Shown: positions 15,304-23,235 of the stretch, piece after piece | Layout: the number at the start of each line of letters is the position of its first letter | Position numbering within the stretch: position 1 is the first letter of the stretch | Assembly (NCBI GenBank): GCA_041685075.1 | Contig: JAWLGN010000054.1 | Span: 1-23,235, forward strand | Reading direction: 5' to 3' | Source: JAMCRM01 sp041685075 | GTDB lineage: Bacteria; Acidobacteriota; Terriglobia; Bryobacterales; Bryobacteraceae | DNA: 23,235 bases | Made by a program: the position numbers and the translations under genes | Notes under the pieces: generated by a model | The model's database searches: none | What the model was told of the DNA's origin: nothing | The model's input: only the letters and a program-made list of their open reading frames with translations

Positions 15304-15347
15304 CTTCAGCGTGCCGCGGCCGGCTTCGTTTCCCGCGGCACGCGAAG
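15304..15347. terminator. Strong hairpin between the two convergent receptor genes
   Basis: GCGTGCCGCGG (15309-15319) is the exact reverse complement of CCGCGGCACGC (15333-15343), with a 13-base loop, and CTTC/GAAG extends the stem past a single bulged A. It lies 16 bases after the stop of the plus-strand receptor and serves both converging transcripts. No T-tract follows on either side, so factor-dependent termination or 3'-end protection is as likely as intrinsic termination. Confidence 0.5.
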
Positions 15348-15478
15348 CCTGCGCCTCGCCTGTAGCGTTGTCCGGTGGCCGGTGAAAGAACCGCCGCTGC
15401 CGGCCGGTTCGAGCGAGCTTGCGCAAACTGGTGGCCCACCTGGCTTGCGGGCCGCAGCGGCCCTGCTTCACGCCGAAG

Positions 15479-18400
15479 TCAGAACAGGAACTTGAATCCC
15501 AGTTGCATGTGCCGCGGGAAGTTGCTCTGGCTCGGCGTCACGTAGCCGTACAGCGGGCTGTTCGGGTCCGTGTTCGGTCCTCCGAAGATGGGGGTGTTGA
15601 ACGTGTTAAACGTTTCCAGCCGGAACTGGGCGCGATAGCGCTCCGTGAACGCGAAAGTCTTGTTGAGCGACATGTCATACTGGTTGGCCCAGTGGTTCCG
15701 CATCTGGCCGGAACGGAATGGTATGGAGCGCAGCGTGTAAGGCGCGCGGATGGCCCACACCGGATTGGCGCACGGCTCGAACCCTGTGCGCGCTGCATTC
15801 GGCTGCCGGCTCCCTCCGTCCAGTTGCAGCACGCAGCCGCTGAACCAGGATTCGATCGCGGGATTGGCGATTTTCGGGTCGCCGATCAGGTCCACGTTCG
15901 AGGCGTAGCCGGTGGGCACGCCCGATTGCAGGGTGGCGATCCAGTTGTACTGCCAGCCGCCGATCAGCAGGTTCAAACCCCTGCCCACGCCGCCGCCGAA
16001 CCGCTTCCCCCTGCCGAACGGGAGTTCGTAGACGCCGCTGAATACCCACCGGTGCGTGCGGTCGAAGCTGATGGGCGCGCGCGTCGGCCGCTCGTCCTGG
16101 TCGTTGAGAAAGCCCATCTCCTCGATGTTCTTCGAAAGCGAGTAGGAACTCACCAGCGTGAGCCCGCTGCTGAAGCGCTTCTCCACGATGAACTGGAAGG
16201 AGTTGTACCAGGTCTTCCCGACGTTCTCCAGTCCTTGGGTGATGCCGCTGAATTGCGGATAGGGACGCAGCAGTTGCGACCGCGCCACGGTGGCCGAGTT
16301 CAGCCCGGTGCCCGGCAGCAATCCGGCCAGGGGATTCGGCACCGATTGCGTATACCATCCCGAGTCCTGGCGCGCGAGCGCAAGTTGCTCCACCGTGTTG
16401 CTGTTAATGCCGCGACCGCCGGCGGAGTTGTACTCGTTGGTCATCAGGGAGCGCGCCCGGCTCCCCACGTAGGAGGCGTCCATCTTGACGCGCCAGGGCA
16501 GTTCCCGCTGCACCCCGAAGGAGAACTGGTGCACATAGGGGACCCGCCGCTCCGGCCGGTTGAAGGTCAGGCTCTGCCCCGCCTGCGTCAGCAGACCCTG
16601 GGACGCTCCGGGAGGAGTGCGCACGCCGTCCGGGAACGGATTGCTCAGGGTATTGGCGGGAATGTAGCCGGCCGCGCCGCCGCCGGTGGTGGCCACAAAT
16701 GGAGTGCTGATACTGAATCCTGTGGAACCGCCCATCTCCGCCTGGGCCATGTAGTAGATCCCGTAGCCGCCGCGGAGAACCGTGCTACGGCCCGCCTGGT
16801 AGGCCAGGCCCAGCCGGGGCTGCCAGTTGTTCCGGTCGGCATCGAAGGCCGCCCGCGGATGCCCCCCGGCGCCGGCAAACAGCAGCCCGCCCTTCAGATT
16901 CGCGCAGGCCGGGCACTCCCCGATCCCCGGAGCGTTCCGGATCTGCTCCGCCAGCGGGCTTACCTCGTCGAAGGCGAAGCCGCGGTTCATCCGGTCGTAG
17001 CGCTCGGTCGGCGCCGATTCGTAATCGTACCGGAGGCCCAGGTTAGCCGTCAGCCGCGAGGTGAGCTTGATGTCGTCCTGGAAGTAGAAAGCGTAGTAGC
17101 CCCAGCGGAAGGCCAGAAAGGCGTTGTTTTCGATCTGCCCACCATTGGGATAGCCGAGCAGCAGGGAGGCGATGGCGCTGCCGGAAACTGCGTCGGAATA
17201 TTGCGGCAGGCGGCGCGTAAAGTCGCGGTTGAAGGTAAACCGTCCTCCGCCCCAGCCGCTGCCCTTGATGTTCACGCGAAGGTCCCGGACCTCCACCCCG
17301 CTCTTCAGCGAATGCTTGCCCGAGATGTGCGACAGGCTGCCCTGAAAGCTCAAGGTGTTGGTGATCTGTTCGTTCCAGGCGCCGGGCCCCCATTCGCGGT
17401 ACTGGTTCGGCTCGATGCGGGGCACCATGGCCTGGGGCCGGGCCGCCGAAAGCGCCGCCGGGAATCCCAGGTCCGTCATGTCGAAGCCCATGGCCCGCTG
17501 CCGGTATGCCGCTTCGATGAAGCGGTTGTAGGAACCGCGCAGGTTCATGATGGTGGTCGGGGAGAGGGTGGTCACCGAGTCCACCACCCCGCCGTCGTTG
17601 ATCCGCACCAGCGGGTCCTGCGCGTTCATCCCCAGCCCGGGCAGGCCGTTCATGTTGCGATCCTCATTCCTGCGGTTGTGCAGGTAGCGGAAGTACATGC
17701 GCTGTCTCGAACTGAAGTTATGATCGACGCGCCCGATCCAGGAACGGAAGGTATCGGTGGCGATGTTGGGACTCAACAGGAAGTTGTTGAACCGTTCGTT
17801 GGGGCCGCCGAGATTCGGTTCGGGATACAGGGAGGCGAACTTCGCACCGACGGCATCGATGCGCGCGCCGGGGATGCGGTTGTCCGGGAACTGGTCCCGG
17901 ATGTAGCGCGGGTTGGAGGCGCTCTCCGACCTGCCCGGATCGAACCCCGGATTCAACCGCGAGGTCAGCGGATCCCAGATGGTGACGCCCGCCTGGGAGA
18001 AGTCTCCCGCGCGCTCCAGCATGGAAGGCACCGAAGAGATCGTCGGGTTCGGCGTGCCTTCGCGGTAGCCCTCGAAGCTGAACATGAAGAAGGTCCGGTC
18101 CCTGCCGTTATAAAGGCGCGGCAGCAGCACCGGGCCGGAGATCTGGGTGCCGTATTGGTCCAGGTAGTGCCCCCCGAGATTCTCGCCGGTCTTCGGATCG
18201 ATGGCATAGCGCTCCACGCCGGCACGGTTGTTCTGGAAGTTGTTAGCATCCATCCAGTACCGGCGCATGAACTCGTAAGCCGTGCCGTGCAGCTCGTTGG
18301 TGCCGGATTTCAGGGTCACGTTAACGATGCCGCCCGCCGTCCGCCCATACTGCGCATCGTAAGTGTTGGACATGATCTTGAACTCTTCGGTGGCATCCAC

Positions 18401-19069
18401 CGGTGGGACGAAGGCGATGTTATTGCTGCTGCGCGTGCGGTTCCCGTCCGAGTTGGTCACGGCGTTGTTCGGCGCGCCGTCCAGCAGAAACTCGTTATGC
18501 CGCGTCAGCCCGCCGTTGATCGACCAGTCTGCAATGGCGCCGTTATCGAAAGGGCGGAAATAAATCATGGAGCCGTTCCATTGCACTCCGGCCGCCAGGG
18601 CCGAGAGCATGAACGGGTTACGTGCGTTGAGCGGCAGCTCCGTCACGCGCCGGTTTTCGATCACCTGGCCGCGTGTGGCGCTGCTCATTTCCAGCGCCGA
18701 GGCTTCGGCCGTCACCGTGACCGACTGCCCGATTTCGCCCAGTTCCAACGCGAAGTTCAGGGTCGTCCGGTCGTTGATGTGCAGCTCGATGCCCTCCTGA
18801 ATCGCGCGCTTGAATCCGGCGGCCTCCACCGAAACCCTGTACCGGCCCGGGATCAGGAACGGTACCGTGTAATTCCCGTCTCCTCCGGTGGCCGTGTTGA
18901 ACTGCTCGTTGGTCAGCGTGTTCTCCACGGTAAACTGGGCAGCAGGCACGGCGGCTCCGCTCGGGTCGGTTACGCGCCCCGTAATAACAGCTCGAAACTC
19001 CTGAGCCGGCGAAGCAGCCGCGAAAAGGGTGACAGCACAGATCACCTGCACTAAGCAGCGAAGTAACAT
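15479..19069 (-). CDS. TonB-dependent receptor, Oar-like, with carboxypeptidase-regulatory-like N-terminal domain (second copy type)
   Basis: A 1196-residue outer-membrane protein of the same family as its convergent neighbour but clearly diverged. The signal peptide is MLLRCLVQVICAVTLFAAASPAQ, followed by the CarboxypepD_reg-like domain (ITGRVTDPSGAAVPAAQFTV, GNYTVPFLIPGRYRVSVEAAGF), the plug-type region (VTELPLNARNPFMLSALAAG, LTRHNEFLLDGAPN, DATEEFKIMSNTYDAQYGRT), and a barrel ending HMQLGFKFLF with terminal Phe. An AGGAGG lies 8 bases upstream of the ATG, and a near-consensus promoter lies about 45-70 bases upstream. A Cys pair (ECPAC) occurs in a mid-barrel loop. Substrate unknown. No TonB box was identified with confidence in either receptor. 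Confidence 0.9.
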   Translation of the reverse strand: MLLRCLVQVICAVTLFAAASPAQEFRAVITGRVTDPSGAAVPAAQFTVENTLTNEQFNTATGGDGNYTVPFLIPGRYRVSVEAAGFKRAIQEGIELHINDRTTLNFALELGEIGQSVTVTAEASALEMSSATRGQVIENRRVTELPLNARNPFMLSALAAGVQWNGSMIYFRPFDNGAIADWSINGGLTRHNEFLLDGAPNNAVTNSDGNRTRSSNNIAFVPPVDATEEFKIMSNTYDAQYGRTAGGIVNVTLKSGTNELHGTAYEFMRRYWMDANNFQNNRAGVERYAIDPKTGENLGGHYLDQYGTQISGPVLLPRLYNGRDRTFFMFSFEGYREGTPNPTISSVPSMLERAGDFSQAGVTIWDPLTSRLNPGFDPGRSESASNPRYIRDQFPDNRIPGARIDAVGAKFASLYPEPNLGGPNERFNNFLLSPNIATDTFRSWIGRVDHNFSSRQRMYFRYLHNRRNEDRNMNGLPGLGMNAQDPLVRINDGGVVDSVTTLSPTTIMNLRGSYNRFIEAAYRQRAMGFDMTDLGFPAALSAARPQAMVPRIEPNQYREWGPGAWNEQITNTLSFQGSLSHISGKHSLKSGVEVRDLRVNIKGSGWGGGRFTFNRDFTRRLPQYSDAVSGSAIASLLLGYPNGGQIENNAFLAFRWGYYAFYFQDDIKLTSRLTANLGLRYDYESAPTERYDRMNRGFAFDEVSPLAEQIRNAPGIGECPACANLKGGLLFAGAGGHPRAAFDADRNNWQPRLGLAYQAGRSTVLRGGYGIYYMAQAEMGGSTGFSISTPFVATTGGGAAGYIPANTLSNPFPDGVRTPPGASQGLLTQAGQSLTFNRPERRVPYVHQFSFGVQRELPWRVKMDASYVGSRARSLMTNEYNSAGGRGINSNTVEQLALARQDSGWYTQSVPNPLAGLLPGTGLNSATVARSQLLRPYPQFSGITQGLENVGKTWYNSFQFIVEKRFSSGLTLVSSYSLSKNIEEMGFLNDQDERPTRAPISFDRTHRWVFSGVYELPFGRGKRFGGGVGRGLNLLIGGWQYNWIATLQSGVPTGYASNVDLIGDPKIANPAIESWFSGCVLQLDGGSRQPNAARTGFEPCANPVWAIRAPYTLRSIPFRSGQMRNHWANQYDMSLNKTFAFTERYRAQFRLETFNTFNTPIFGGPNTDPNSPLYGYVTPSQSNFPRHMQLGFKFLF

Positions 19070-19111
19070 TGTCCGGCCCTCCTCTCCAGATCCAGCAATT
19101 GCTTGGCCCGG

Positions 19112-19140
19112 ATTAGAGCACAGTCAACAGCAGGTGTCAA
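19112..19140 (-). promoter_or_regulatory. Sigma70-type promoter of the second TonB-dependent receptor
   Basis: On the minus strand, a perfect TTGACA (19140-19135) is followed 17 bases later by TCTAAT (19117-19112). The predicted transcript would have a 5' leader of about 35 bases that carries the AGGAGG ribosome binding site. This is one of the best-matching promoters in the window. The remaining sequence from 19141 to 19345 shows no gene. Confidence 0.7.
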
Positions 19141-19345
19141 CGGCAGTGAACGAGTTCCGGATGGGTTTGCTGATAGAAAAGTTACAAGAGAGACGACATC
19201 CAGATACCGCGCAGAAACAGCATTGGGAGTATGTGCTGCTACGCACAATTGGGCGGAGGGTTGGCAGTGCTCGATCGCCAGGGCAGGCGGGGGCGGCCCT
19301 CGTGGCGGCAGCCCTCGCCTGAGCGCGAAAGCGGGGCAGACCTTC

Positions 19346-20002
19346 TCAGGAGGGCTTACGCAGGCTGGATATCTGTTCCTTGATTTCCGCCACTTCGCGC
19401 TGCAGCGTTTCGATGGCCGCGGAAAGCTGGCGCAACTCGTCGTCGGAGGGCGATGCCGCGCGCTCCGGCGCGGGAGCCGCCTCGGCCGCGGCGGGTGTCC
19501 CCGCCAGCAGATGGGCGTAGCGCGCCTCGCGCGATCCCGCCTGGCGGGGTAGCCGCACGGCCAGCGGCGCCGGCTGCCATTCGAGCAGCCGGTTCAGCGT
19601 GGCCTCCACCGCGTCCAGGTCGTCGAAATGGTGCAGCCGCTCGGTGCGCCCCCGCAGTTCGCCGGGCGTCTGGGGGCCGCGCAGCAGCAGTACGCACAGC
19701 ACCGCCGATTCGCGCCGCCCCAGGTTGAACACCTCGGCCAGGCGGTGCGCGTGCTTGGGCACCCGCATGTCCGCGCCGGTGATCCGCAGCGCCAGTCCCT
19801 TCTCGCGCAGGCGGTCGAGCGCCGCCTCCACCGTGTCCTGGTCGTAGGACACCACCGGGTCGCGGTTGGATTTCTGGTTACACGCGTTCACCAGGGCATT
19901 CAGCGACAGGGGGTAATACTCCGGCGTGGCCGCCTCTTTTTCCAACAGGCAGCCCAGCACCCGCACCTCTACAGCATCCAGTTCGAACTCCATGCTTTTC
20001 AT
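19346..20002 (-). CDS. YceH-like DUF480 family protein
   Basis: A 218-residue protein matching the DUF480/YceH family: VEVRVLGCLLEKEAATPEYYPLSLNALVNACNQKSNRDP is the family hallmark, followed by a second winged-helix-like repeat (RRESAVLCVLLLRGPQTPGELRGRTERLHHFDDLDAVEATL). The last ~35 residues (DDELRQLSAAIETLQREVAEIKEQISSL) form a predicted coiled coil. The fold is two tandem winged helices; the molecular role is not established. The start is ATG at 20002 or 19993, and neither has a good Shine-Dalgarno. It follows the phosphate transporter gene by 26 bases and is probably the last gene of that operon. Confidence 0.85.
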   Translation of the reverse strand: MKSMEFELDAVEVRVLGCLLEKEAATPEYYPLSLNALVNACNQKSNRDPVVSYDQDTVEAALDRLREKGLALRITGADMRVPKHAHRLAEVFNLGRRESAVLCVLLLRGPQTPGELRGRTERLHHFDDLDAVEATLNRLLEWQPAPLAVRLPRQAGSREARYAHLLAGTPAAAEAAPAPERAASPSDDELRQLSAAIETLQREVAEIKEQISSLRKPS

Positions 20003-20028
20003 TGAAACACGGCCGCGCGAGGGTCGCG

Positions 20029-21072
20029 CTACAGGCCCTCGGGGCCCCAGACCCACAAAGCCGCGAAAGACAGCCAGGCGATAATCGCCGATGCCGGGAT
20101 GGTGAAAACCCACGCCCACACGATGTTCGTCGCGATCCCCCAGCGCACCGCCTTCAAGCGGTGGATGCTGCCCACGCCCGCGATGGATCCCGCGATGACG
20201 TGCGTGGTCGAAACCGGCAGGTGCAGCTTGGTGGAGAACAGGATGCTGATTGCCGCCGCCGTCTCCGCGCTGAAGCCACCGCGCGGTTTCAACCGGGTGA
20301 GCCGGCCGCCCATGGTATGGACGATGCGCCAGCCGCCGCTCAGGGTCCCCAGCGCGATGGCCGCGTGCGCCGAAAGAATCACCCATGTGGGCACCACAAA
20401 ACTGTCCAGGAACCCCGCGGTCACCAGCACCCCGGTCATGATCCCCATGGTCTTCTGCGCGTCGTTAGTGCCGTGCGCGAAGCTATAGAGAGCCGCTGAA
20501 AGGAGCTGCAGCTTGCGAAAGTAGACGTCCATTTTCGCCGGGCTGGATTTGCGGAAAATCCAGTAGATCGCGATCATGATGATGTAGGCCAGCACCAGCC
20601 CGATCACCGGCGCCACCACGATGAACGCCAGCGTCCGCGGCCAGGCGCCCAGCGTCAGGGCGTCGAAGCTGTTGGAGAATCCCCGCACAAAGGCCGCCTT
20701 CGCCATGGCCGCCCCGGCATATCCCCCGATCAGCGCGTGCGACGAACTGGTCGGCAGACCCAACCACCAGGTGATGATGTTCCAAGCGATGGCGCCCACC
20801 AGGCCTGCCAGAATCACCCAGGGAGTGACGAACTCCTGCCCGTCCAGACTCAGGTTCACAAACCCATTCCCCATGGTGCTGGCCACACCGGTGCCGAAGG
20901 TGAAGGCGGAAACGAAGTTGAAGAAGGCTGCCCAGGCTACCGCCTGGATGGGGGTGAGGACGCGGGTGGCCACGATAGTGGCAATGGAATTCGCAGCGTC
21001 GTGAAAACCGTTCAGATAGTCGAAGATCAGCGCTACCGCGATGATCAGGACAGCCAGCGCCAAAGGGGACAT
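20029..21072 (-). CDS. pit: Low-affinity inorganic phosphate transporter, PiT family
   Basis: A 347-residue polytopic inner-membrane protein with the two inverted PiT signature motifs: NGFHDAANS at residues 21-29 and AHGTNDAQKTMG at about 200-211. The paired loops GLPTSSSHALIGG (about 105-117) and PVSTTHVIAGSIAGVGS in the C-terminal half are also present. PiT proteins import metal-phosphate using the proton or sodium gradient. It starts 6 bases after the DUF47 gene, the usual partner of Pit. Length matches the short bacterial form rather than the ~500-residue E. coli PitA. Confidence 0.93.
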   Translation of the reverse strand: MSPLALAVLIIAVALIFDYLNGFHDAANSIATIVATRVLTPIQAVAWAAFFNFVSAFTFGTGVASTMGNGFVNLSLDGQEFVTPWVILAGLVGAIAWNIITWWLGLPTSSSHALIGGYAGAAMAKAAFVRGFSNSFDALTLGAWPRTLAFIVVAPVIGLVLAYIIMIAIYWIFRKSSPAKMDVYFRKLQLLSAALYSFAHGTNDAQKTMGIMTGVLVTAGFLDSFVVPTWVILSAHAAIALGTLSGGWRIVHTMGGRLTRLKPRGGFSAETAAAISILFSTKLHLPVSTTHVIAGSIAGVGSIHRLKAVRWGIATNIVWAWVFTIPASAIIAWLSFAALWVWGPEGL

Positions 21073-21078
21073 CGCTTG

Positions 21079-21693
21079 CTAGCTGTTCTTTACCACCACA
21101 TTCTGCAGCACGTCGGCTACGTCCTCGCAACGGTCGGTCGTGGCCTCGAGGAATTCGTAAATCTCTTTCAGCTTGATGAGCACGATGGGGTCCTTCTCTT
21201 TCTCGAAGAGGTCCGCCACGGCCGCACGCACCAGGCGGTCGGCCTCGTTCTCCAGCCGGTTGATCTCGATGCAGTGGACCATCAGCTTCTCGTTCTTCTC
21301 CAGCGCCTGAAATGCCTTTTGTAGCACGTTGCCGCAGGCGCGGATGATCTCGGCCAGGGTAATGACGATGGGCGGAATGGGTTCCACTTTGTAGGCCACC
21401 ATGCGGTGGACCGCATCTTCGATGCCGTCCATCACGTCGTCGAGCGAGGAGGAGAGGGCGTGAATGTCCTCCGGGTCGAGCGGGGTGATGAAGGTCTGGT
21501 TCAGGCGGGTGATGATTTCATGAATGATTTCGTCGGCCTTATGTTCCAGGTCGCGAATCTCGGTCGCAACCACGGCCAGTCGCGAATTTCCCGCCCGGGC
21601 GCCGTCCAGCAACAACTGCGAGGCGTCCGCGATCAGCTCTGCCTGGCGAAGGAACAGGCCATAAAACTTCTCTTCGCGCGGAAGCAGTCTCAT
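21079..21693 (-). CDS. DUF47 family PhoU-like accessory protein of the phosphate transporter
   Basis: A 204-residue, almost entirely helical cytoplasmic protein. It carries the PhoU-like three-helix repeats with conserved acidic metal-binding segments: EIRDLEHKADEIIHEII (about 46-62) and IEINRLENEADRLVRAAV in the second half, and the typical DVMDGIEDAVHRM and FLEATTDRCEDVADVL. Members of this family are nearly always encoded next to a Pit transporter and are thought to tune it, which fits the 6-base gap to pit here. Confidence 0.92.
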   Translation of the reverse strand: MRLLPREEKFYGLFLRQAELIADASQLLLDGARAGNSRLAVVATEIRDLEHKADEIIHEIITRLNQTFITPLDPEDIHALSSSLDDVMDGIEDAVHRMVAYKVEPIPPIVITLAEIIRACGNVLQKAFQALEKNEKLMVHCIEINRLENEADRLVRAAVADLFEKEKDPIVLIKLKEIYEFLEATTDRCEDVADVLQNVVVKNS

Positions 21694-21723
21694 AAAAGTT
21701 CAGACATATCAGGAAGAAGCCAC

Positions 21724-21752
21724 ATTTAAGCACCCGGCGCGCCGCCGGTCAA
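21724..21752 (-). promoter_or_regulatory. Possible promoter of the DUF47-pit-yceH operon
   Basis: On the minus strand, TTGACC (21752-21747) and TTAAAT (21729-21724) are 17 bases apart in the 70-base gap after ttcA. The -35 is five of six and the -10 four of six. The implied leader before the DUF47 ATG is about 24 bases. Confidence 0.45.
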
Positions 21753-21763
21753 TGAATAGCCGG

Positions 21764-22549
21764 TTACAGTTCGGTGACGATTGAAAACAGTTCCCTCCGG
21801 TCGGTGCCGTTTTCCCCGTTGTCGAGAAAGCGCGTGTCCAGCAGCCGCTGTGGCTCGATGTTCCCCATGGCGGAAAGGATGTTCTCTTTCAGATGTGGAT
21901 AGTCCTTCTCCAGTTGTTCGAACAGCCCGCGTACGGAACGCCGTACGGTGCCGGTCTTCTGCGAGCAGCCGCAGGGCACCACGGGGAAACCACGCTCTGC
22001 GGCGTATGCGCGCGTGAGTTCTTCGGTGACATACACCAGGGGCCGCACCAGGCGGAACTGCCGGTCGCGGGAATGGGTCACCGCCGGCAACGCGGTGAGG
22101 CGGCCGGTGAAGAGGATGTTGCGGATCAGCGCCTCGCAAAAATCGTCGGCCGTGTGGCCGAAGGCGATCACGTTCGCGCCCAGCCCGGACACCACTTCGT
22201 AGACGGCGCGGCGCCGGTACCGGCTGCACAGGTCGCAGCCGTGCCCGGGTTGCTCTTCCACCAGTTTGAAAGAAGGCACGTCGCGAAAGTAGGTCCAGGG
22301 CACCTCGCGCTCTTCCAGGTAGCGCGCCAGCGGCTCGATGGGCCGCAAAAACTTACCCTGCTCGATGGTGAAGGCGCAGACGGTAAACTGGATCGGCGCG
22401 GCCTTCTGGAGCAGCAGCAGCATCTCCAGCAGGGTAGCCGAATCCTTCCCCCCCGAGAGCGCCACCGCTACGCGGTCGCCATCCCGAATCATTTTGAAGT
22501 GGTGGATGGCCTTCCCCACTTTACGGAGCAGTCGCTTCTCAAGACGCAC
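21764..22549 (-). CDS. ttcA: TtcA-like tRNA 2-thiocytidine / PP-loop thiolation enzyme
   Basis: A 261-residue cytoplasmic ATP pyrophosphatase. The PP-loop SGGKDS is at residues 32-37, the Cys105/Cys108 pair is in HGCDLCSRYRRRAVY, FGHTADDFCEALIRN follows, and a later PCGCSQ supplies Cys193/Cys195. These match the TtcA pattern of three cysteines that bind an iron-sulfur cluster, used for 2-thiolation of cytidine 32 in tRNA; a related TtcA/TtuA subgroup is the alternative. The start is a GTG at 22549, with an in-frame TGA four codons upstream (22559-22561) and no Shine-Dalgarno. Confidence 0.82.
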   Translation of the reverse strand: MRLEKRLLRKVGKAIHHFKMIRDGDRVAVALSGGKDSATLLEMLLLLQKAAPIQFTVCAFTIEQGKFLRPIEPLARYLEEREVPWTYFRDVPSFKLVEEQPGHGCDLCSRYRRRAVYEVVSGLGANVIAFGHTADDFCEALIRNILFTGRLTALPAVTHSRDRQFRLVRPLVYVTEELTRAYAAERGFPVVPCGCSQKTGTVRRSVRGLFEQLEKDYPHLKENILSAMGNIEPQRLLDTRFLDNGENGTDRRELFSIVTEL

Positions 22550-22557
22550 TCCATTTC

Positions 22558-22563
22558 ATTATA
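22558..22563 (-). promoter_or_regulatory. Consensus -10 box placed directly before the ttcA start
   Basis: A perfect TATAAT (22563-22558, minus strand) ends 8 bases before the GTG start of ttcA. Transcription from it would begin at about 22551, giving a leader of only about two bases. No -35 match was found at the right distance in the GC-rich upstream sequence. Confidence 0.5.
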
Positions 22564-22657
22564 ACGGCCCGGCGGCGGTGGCGGCCCGAGTTATTCGAGC
22601 GAACCCGGCGGGCCGAGTCACTGCAGCGGGCTGTGGCGCGAGTCACCGCACCGGCCC

Positions 22658-22698
22658 GGCGGCTGGTGGCGGCATAGCTGGGGGCGGCTGGTGGCGGC
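22658..22698. repeat. Short direct repeat in the ttcA-rsmB divergent region
   Basis: GGCGGCTGGTGGCGGC occurs at 22658-22673 and again at 22683-22698, a 25-base period. The octamer CGAGTCAC also occurs twice just upstream. The 293 bases between ttcA and rsmB contain no credible gene and are otherwise GC-rich low-complexity sequence. Confidence 0.6.
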
Positions 22699-22842
22699 GT
22701 GGCCGCGGCGGGCTACTGGCAGCGCGAATTGATGACGCGTGTCCTCGCTGCCGCTTGCCGGCCGGGGCCGCCCGGCTACCCTATCTGTTTCAAGTACGGC
22801 AAGCCGCGGTATCCCGGAGAATCGCGCTACAGTCGGTAATGC

Positions 22843-23235
22843 ATGGACGTTTCTCCCGCGCGCCGGGCTGCCTATGAAGTCCTGCTCGCCGTCGAGCGCG
22901 GCGGCTATGCCGCCGACCTGCTCGCCGCGCGGGCCCGCGACCTCGATTCGCGCGACGCCGGCCTGGCCACCGAGATCGTCTTCGGCGTGCTGCGTCACCA
23001 GGCCCAGATCGACTACCTGATCCTCCATTTCTCCGGGCGCGATGCCGCGCGCCTGGACCCCGAAGTGCGCGCCGCCCTCAGCATGGGGGTCTACCAGATG
23101 CGCTATCTCGAGCGCGTCCCCGCCCACGCCGCCGTGGGGGAAAGCGTGGAACTGATCAAGCACGCCCGCAAGCGCTCCGCCGCGGGCTTCGCAAACGCCG
23201 TGCTGCGCAAGGTGACCCGGGAGCCTGTGGACTGG
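22843..23235 (+). CDS. rsmB: 16S rRNA m5C967 methyltransferase RsmB, N-terminal NusB-like domain (3' end outside window)
   Basis: The frame is open from the ATG at 22843 to the right edge, giving 131 residues. MDVSPARRAAYEVLLAVERGGYAADLL, LATEIVFGVLRHQAQIDYLI, LDPEVRAALSMGVYQMRYLERVPAHAAVGESVELIKH and AGFANAVLRKV are the hallmark of the NusB-like RNA-binding domain at the start of RsmB/Sun. The SAM-dependent methyltransferase domain lies beyond the window. NusB itself is the alternative, but the AHAAVGESVELIKHARKRSAAGFANAVLRKV segment favours RsmB. There is no Shine-Dalgarno; TACAGT at 22828-22833 ends 9 bases before the ATG and could be a -10 box for a near-leaderless transcript. Confidence 0.88.
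   Translation, partial: MDVSPARRAAYEVLLAVERGGYAADLLAARARDLDSRDAGLATEIVFGVLRHQAQIDYLILHFSGRDAARLDPEVRAALSMGVYQMRYLERVPAHAAVGESVELIKHARKRSAAGFANAVLRKVTREPVDW

Noticed and set aside
12082..15471. 1129-codon minus-strand frame opposite the first TonB-dependent receptor
   Set aside because: Although very long, it has no recognisable domain and is rich in Val, Arg, Gly and His without hydrophobic order. The plus strand carries a complete receptor with signal peptide, plug, barrel and ribosome binding site.
15419..19054. 1211-codon plus-strand frame opposite the second TonB-dependent receptor
   Set aside because: Same reasoning: a codon-bias shadow of a genuine minus-strand receptor gene.

Overview
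The window looks like chromosomal DNA of a GC-rich Acidobacteriota, probably of the Solibacteraceae/Bryobacteraceae type. This is inferred from two very large Oar-like TonB-dependent receptors with an N-terminal carboxypeptidase-regulatory-like domain, a membrane-anchored N-terminal DNA-binding-type protein, and overall codon use; it was not tested by a database search. There are 19 protein genes, counting one leader peptide. No rRNA, tRNA, CRISPR array, transposase or prophage was seen.

Layout. (1) 1-2297, minus strand: a three-gene ABC-2 export operon of the GldA/GldF/GldG type, with the GldG-like gene running off the left edge. (2) 2298-2585: a palindrome-rich intergenic region. (3) 2586-3005, minus: MscL with an added C-terminal zinc ribbon. 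(4) 3075-10017, minus: a compact histidine operon read in the order hisI-hisG-hisD-hisC-HAD phosphatase-hisB-hisH-hisF-hisA. Almost every junction overlaps (ATGA, GTGA, TGATG). (5) 10025-10189, minus: the control region of that operon, with a sigma70-type promoter, a 22-codon leader peptide containing six consecutive His codons plus a seventh, a predicted antiterminator and an intrinsic terminator. This is a classical ribosome-mediated his attenuator. (6) 10243-11613, minus: a membrane-anchored putative regulator, divergent from (7) 11857-15288, plus: the first TonB-dependent receptor, which converges on (8) 15479-19069, minus: the second. (9) 19346-21693, minus: DUF47 (PhoU-like), a PiT phosphate transporter and a YceH-like DUF480 protein. 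(10) 21764-22549, minus: a TtcA-like tRNA thiolation enzyme. (11) 22843 to the right edge, plus: the N-terminal NusB-like part of RsmB.

How it works together. The his operon encodes nearly the whole pathway from PRPP and ATP to histidine: HisG in its long self-regulated form, HisI, HisA, HisH/HisF, HisB, HisC and HisD. No hisE and no classical histidinol-phosphatase (HisN, PHP-type, or HisB N-terminal domain) are present. The HAD gene placed exactly between hisC and hisB is the natural candidate for the phosphatase step. Expression is predicted to be set by how fast ribosomes translate the His run in the leader.

Most interesting points: the his leader/attenuator, whose promoter implies a leaderless hisL transcript; an in-frame TGA near the 5' end of hisI at a position where a Gly would be expected; the operon-embedded HAD phosphatase; and a -10 box placed so close to the ttcA start (and, more weakly, rsmB) that near-leaderless mRNAs are likely.
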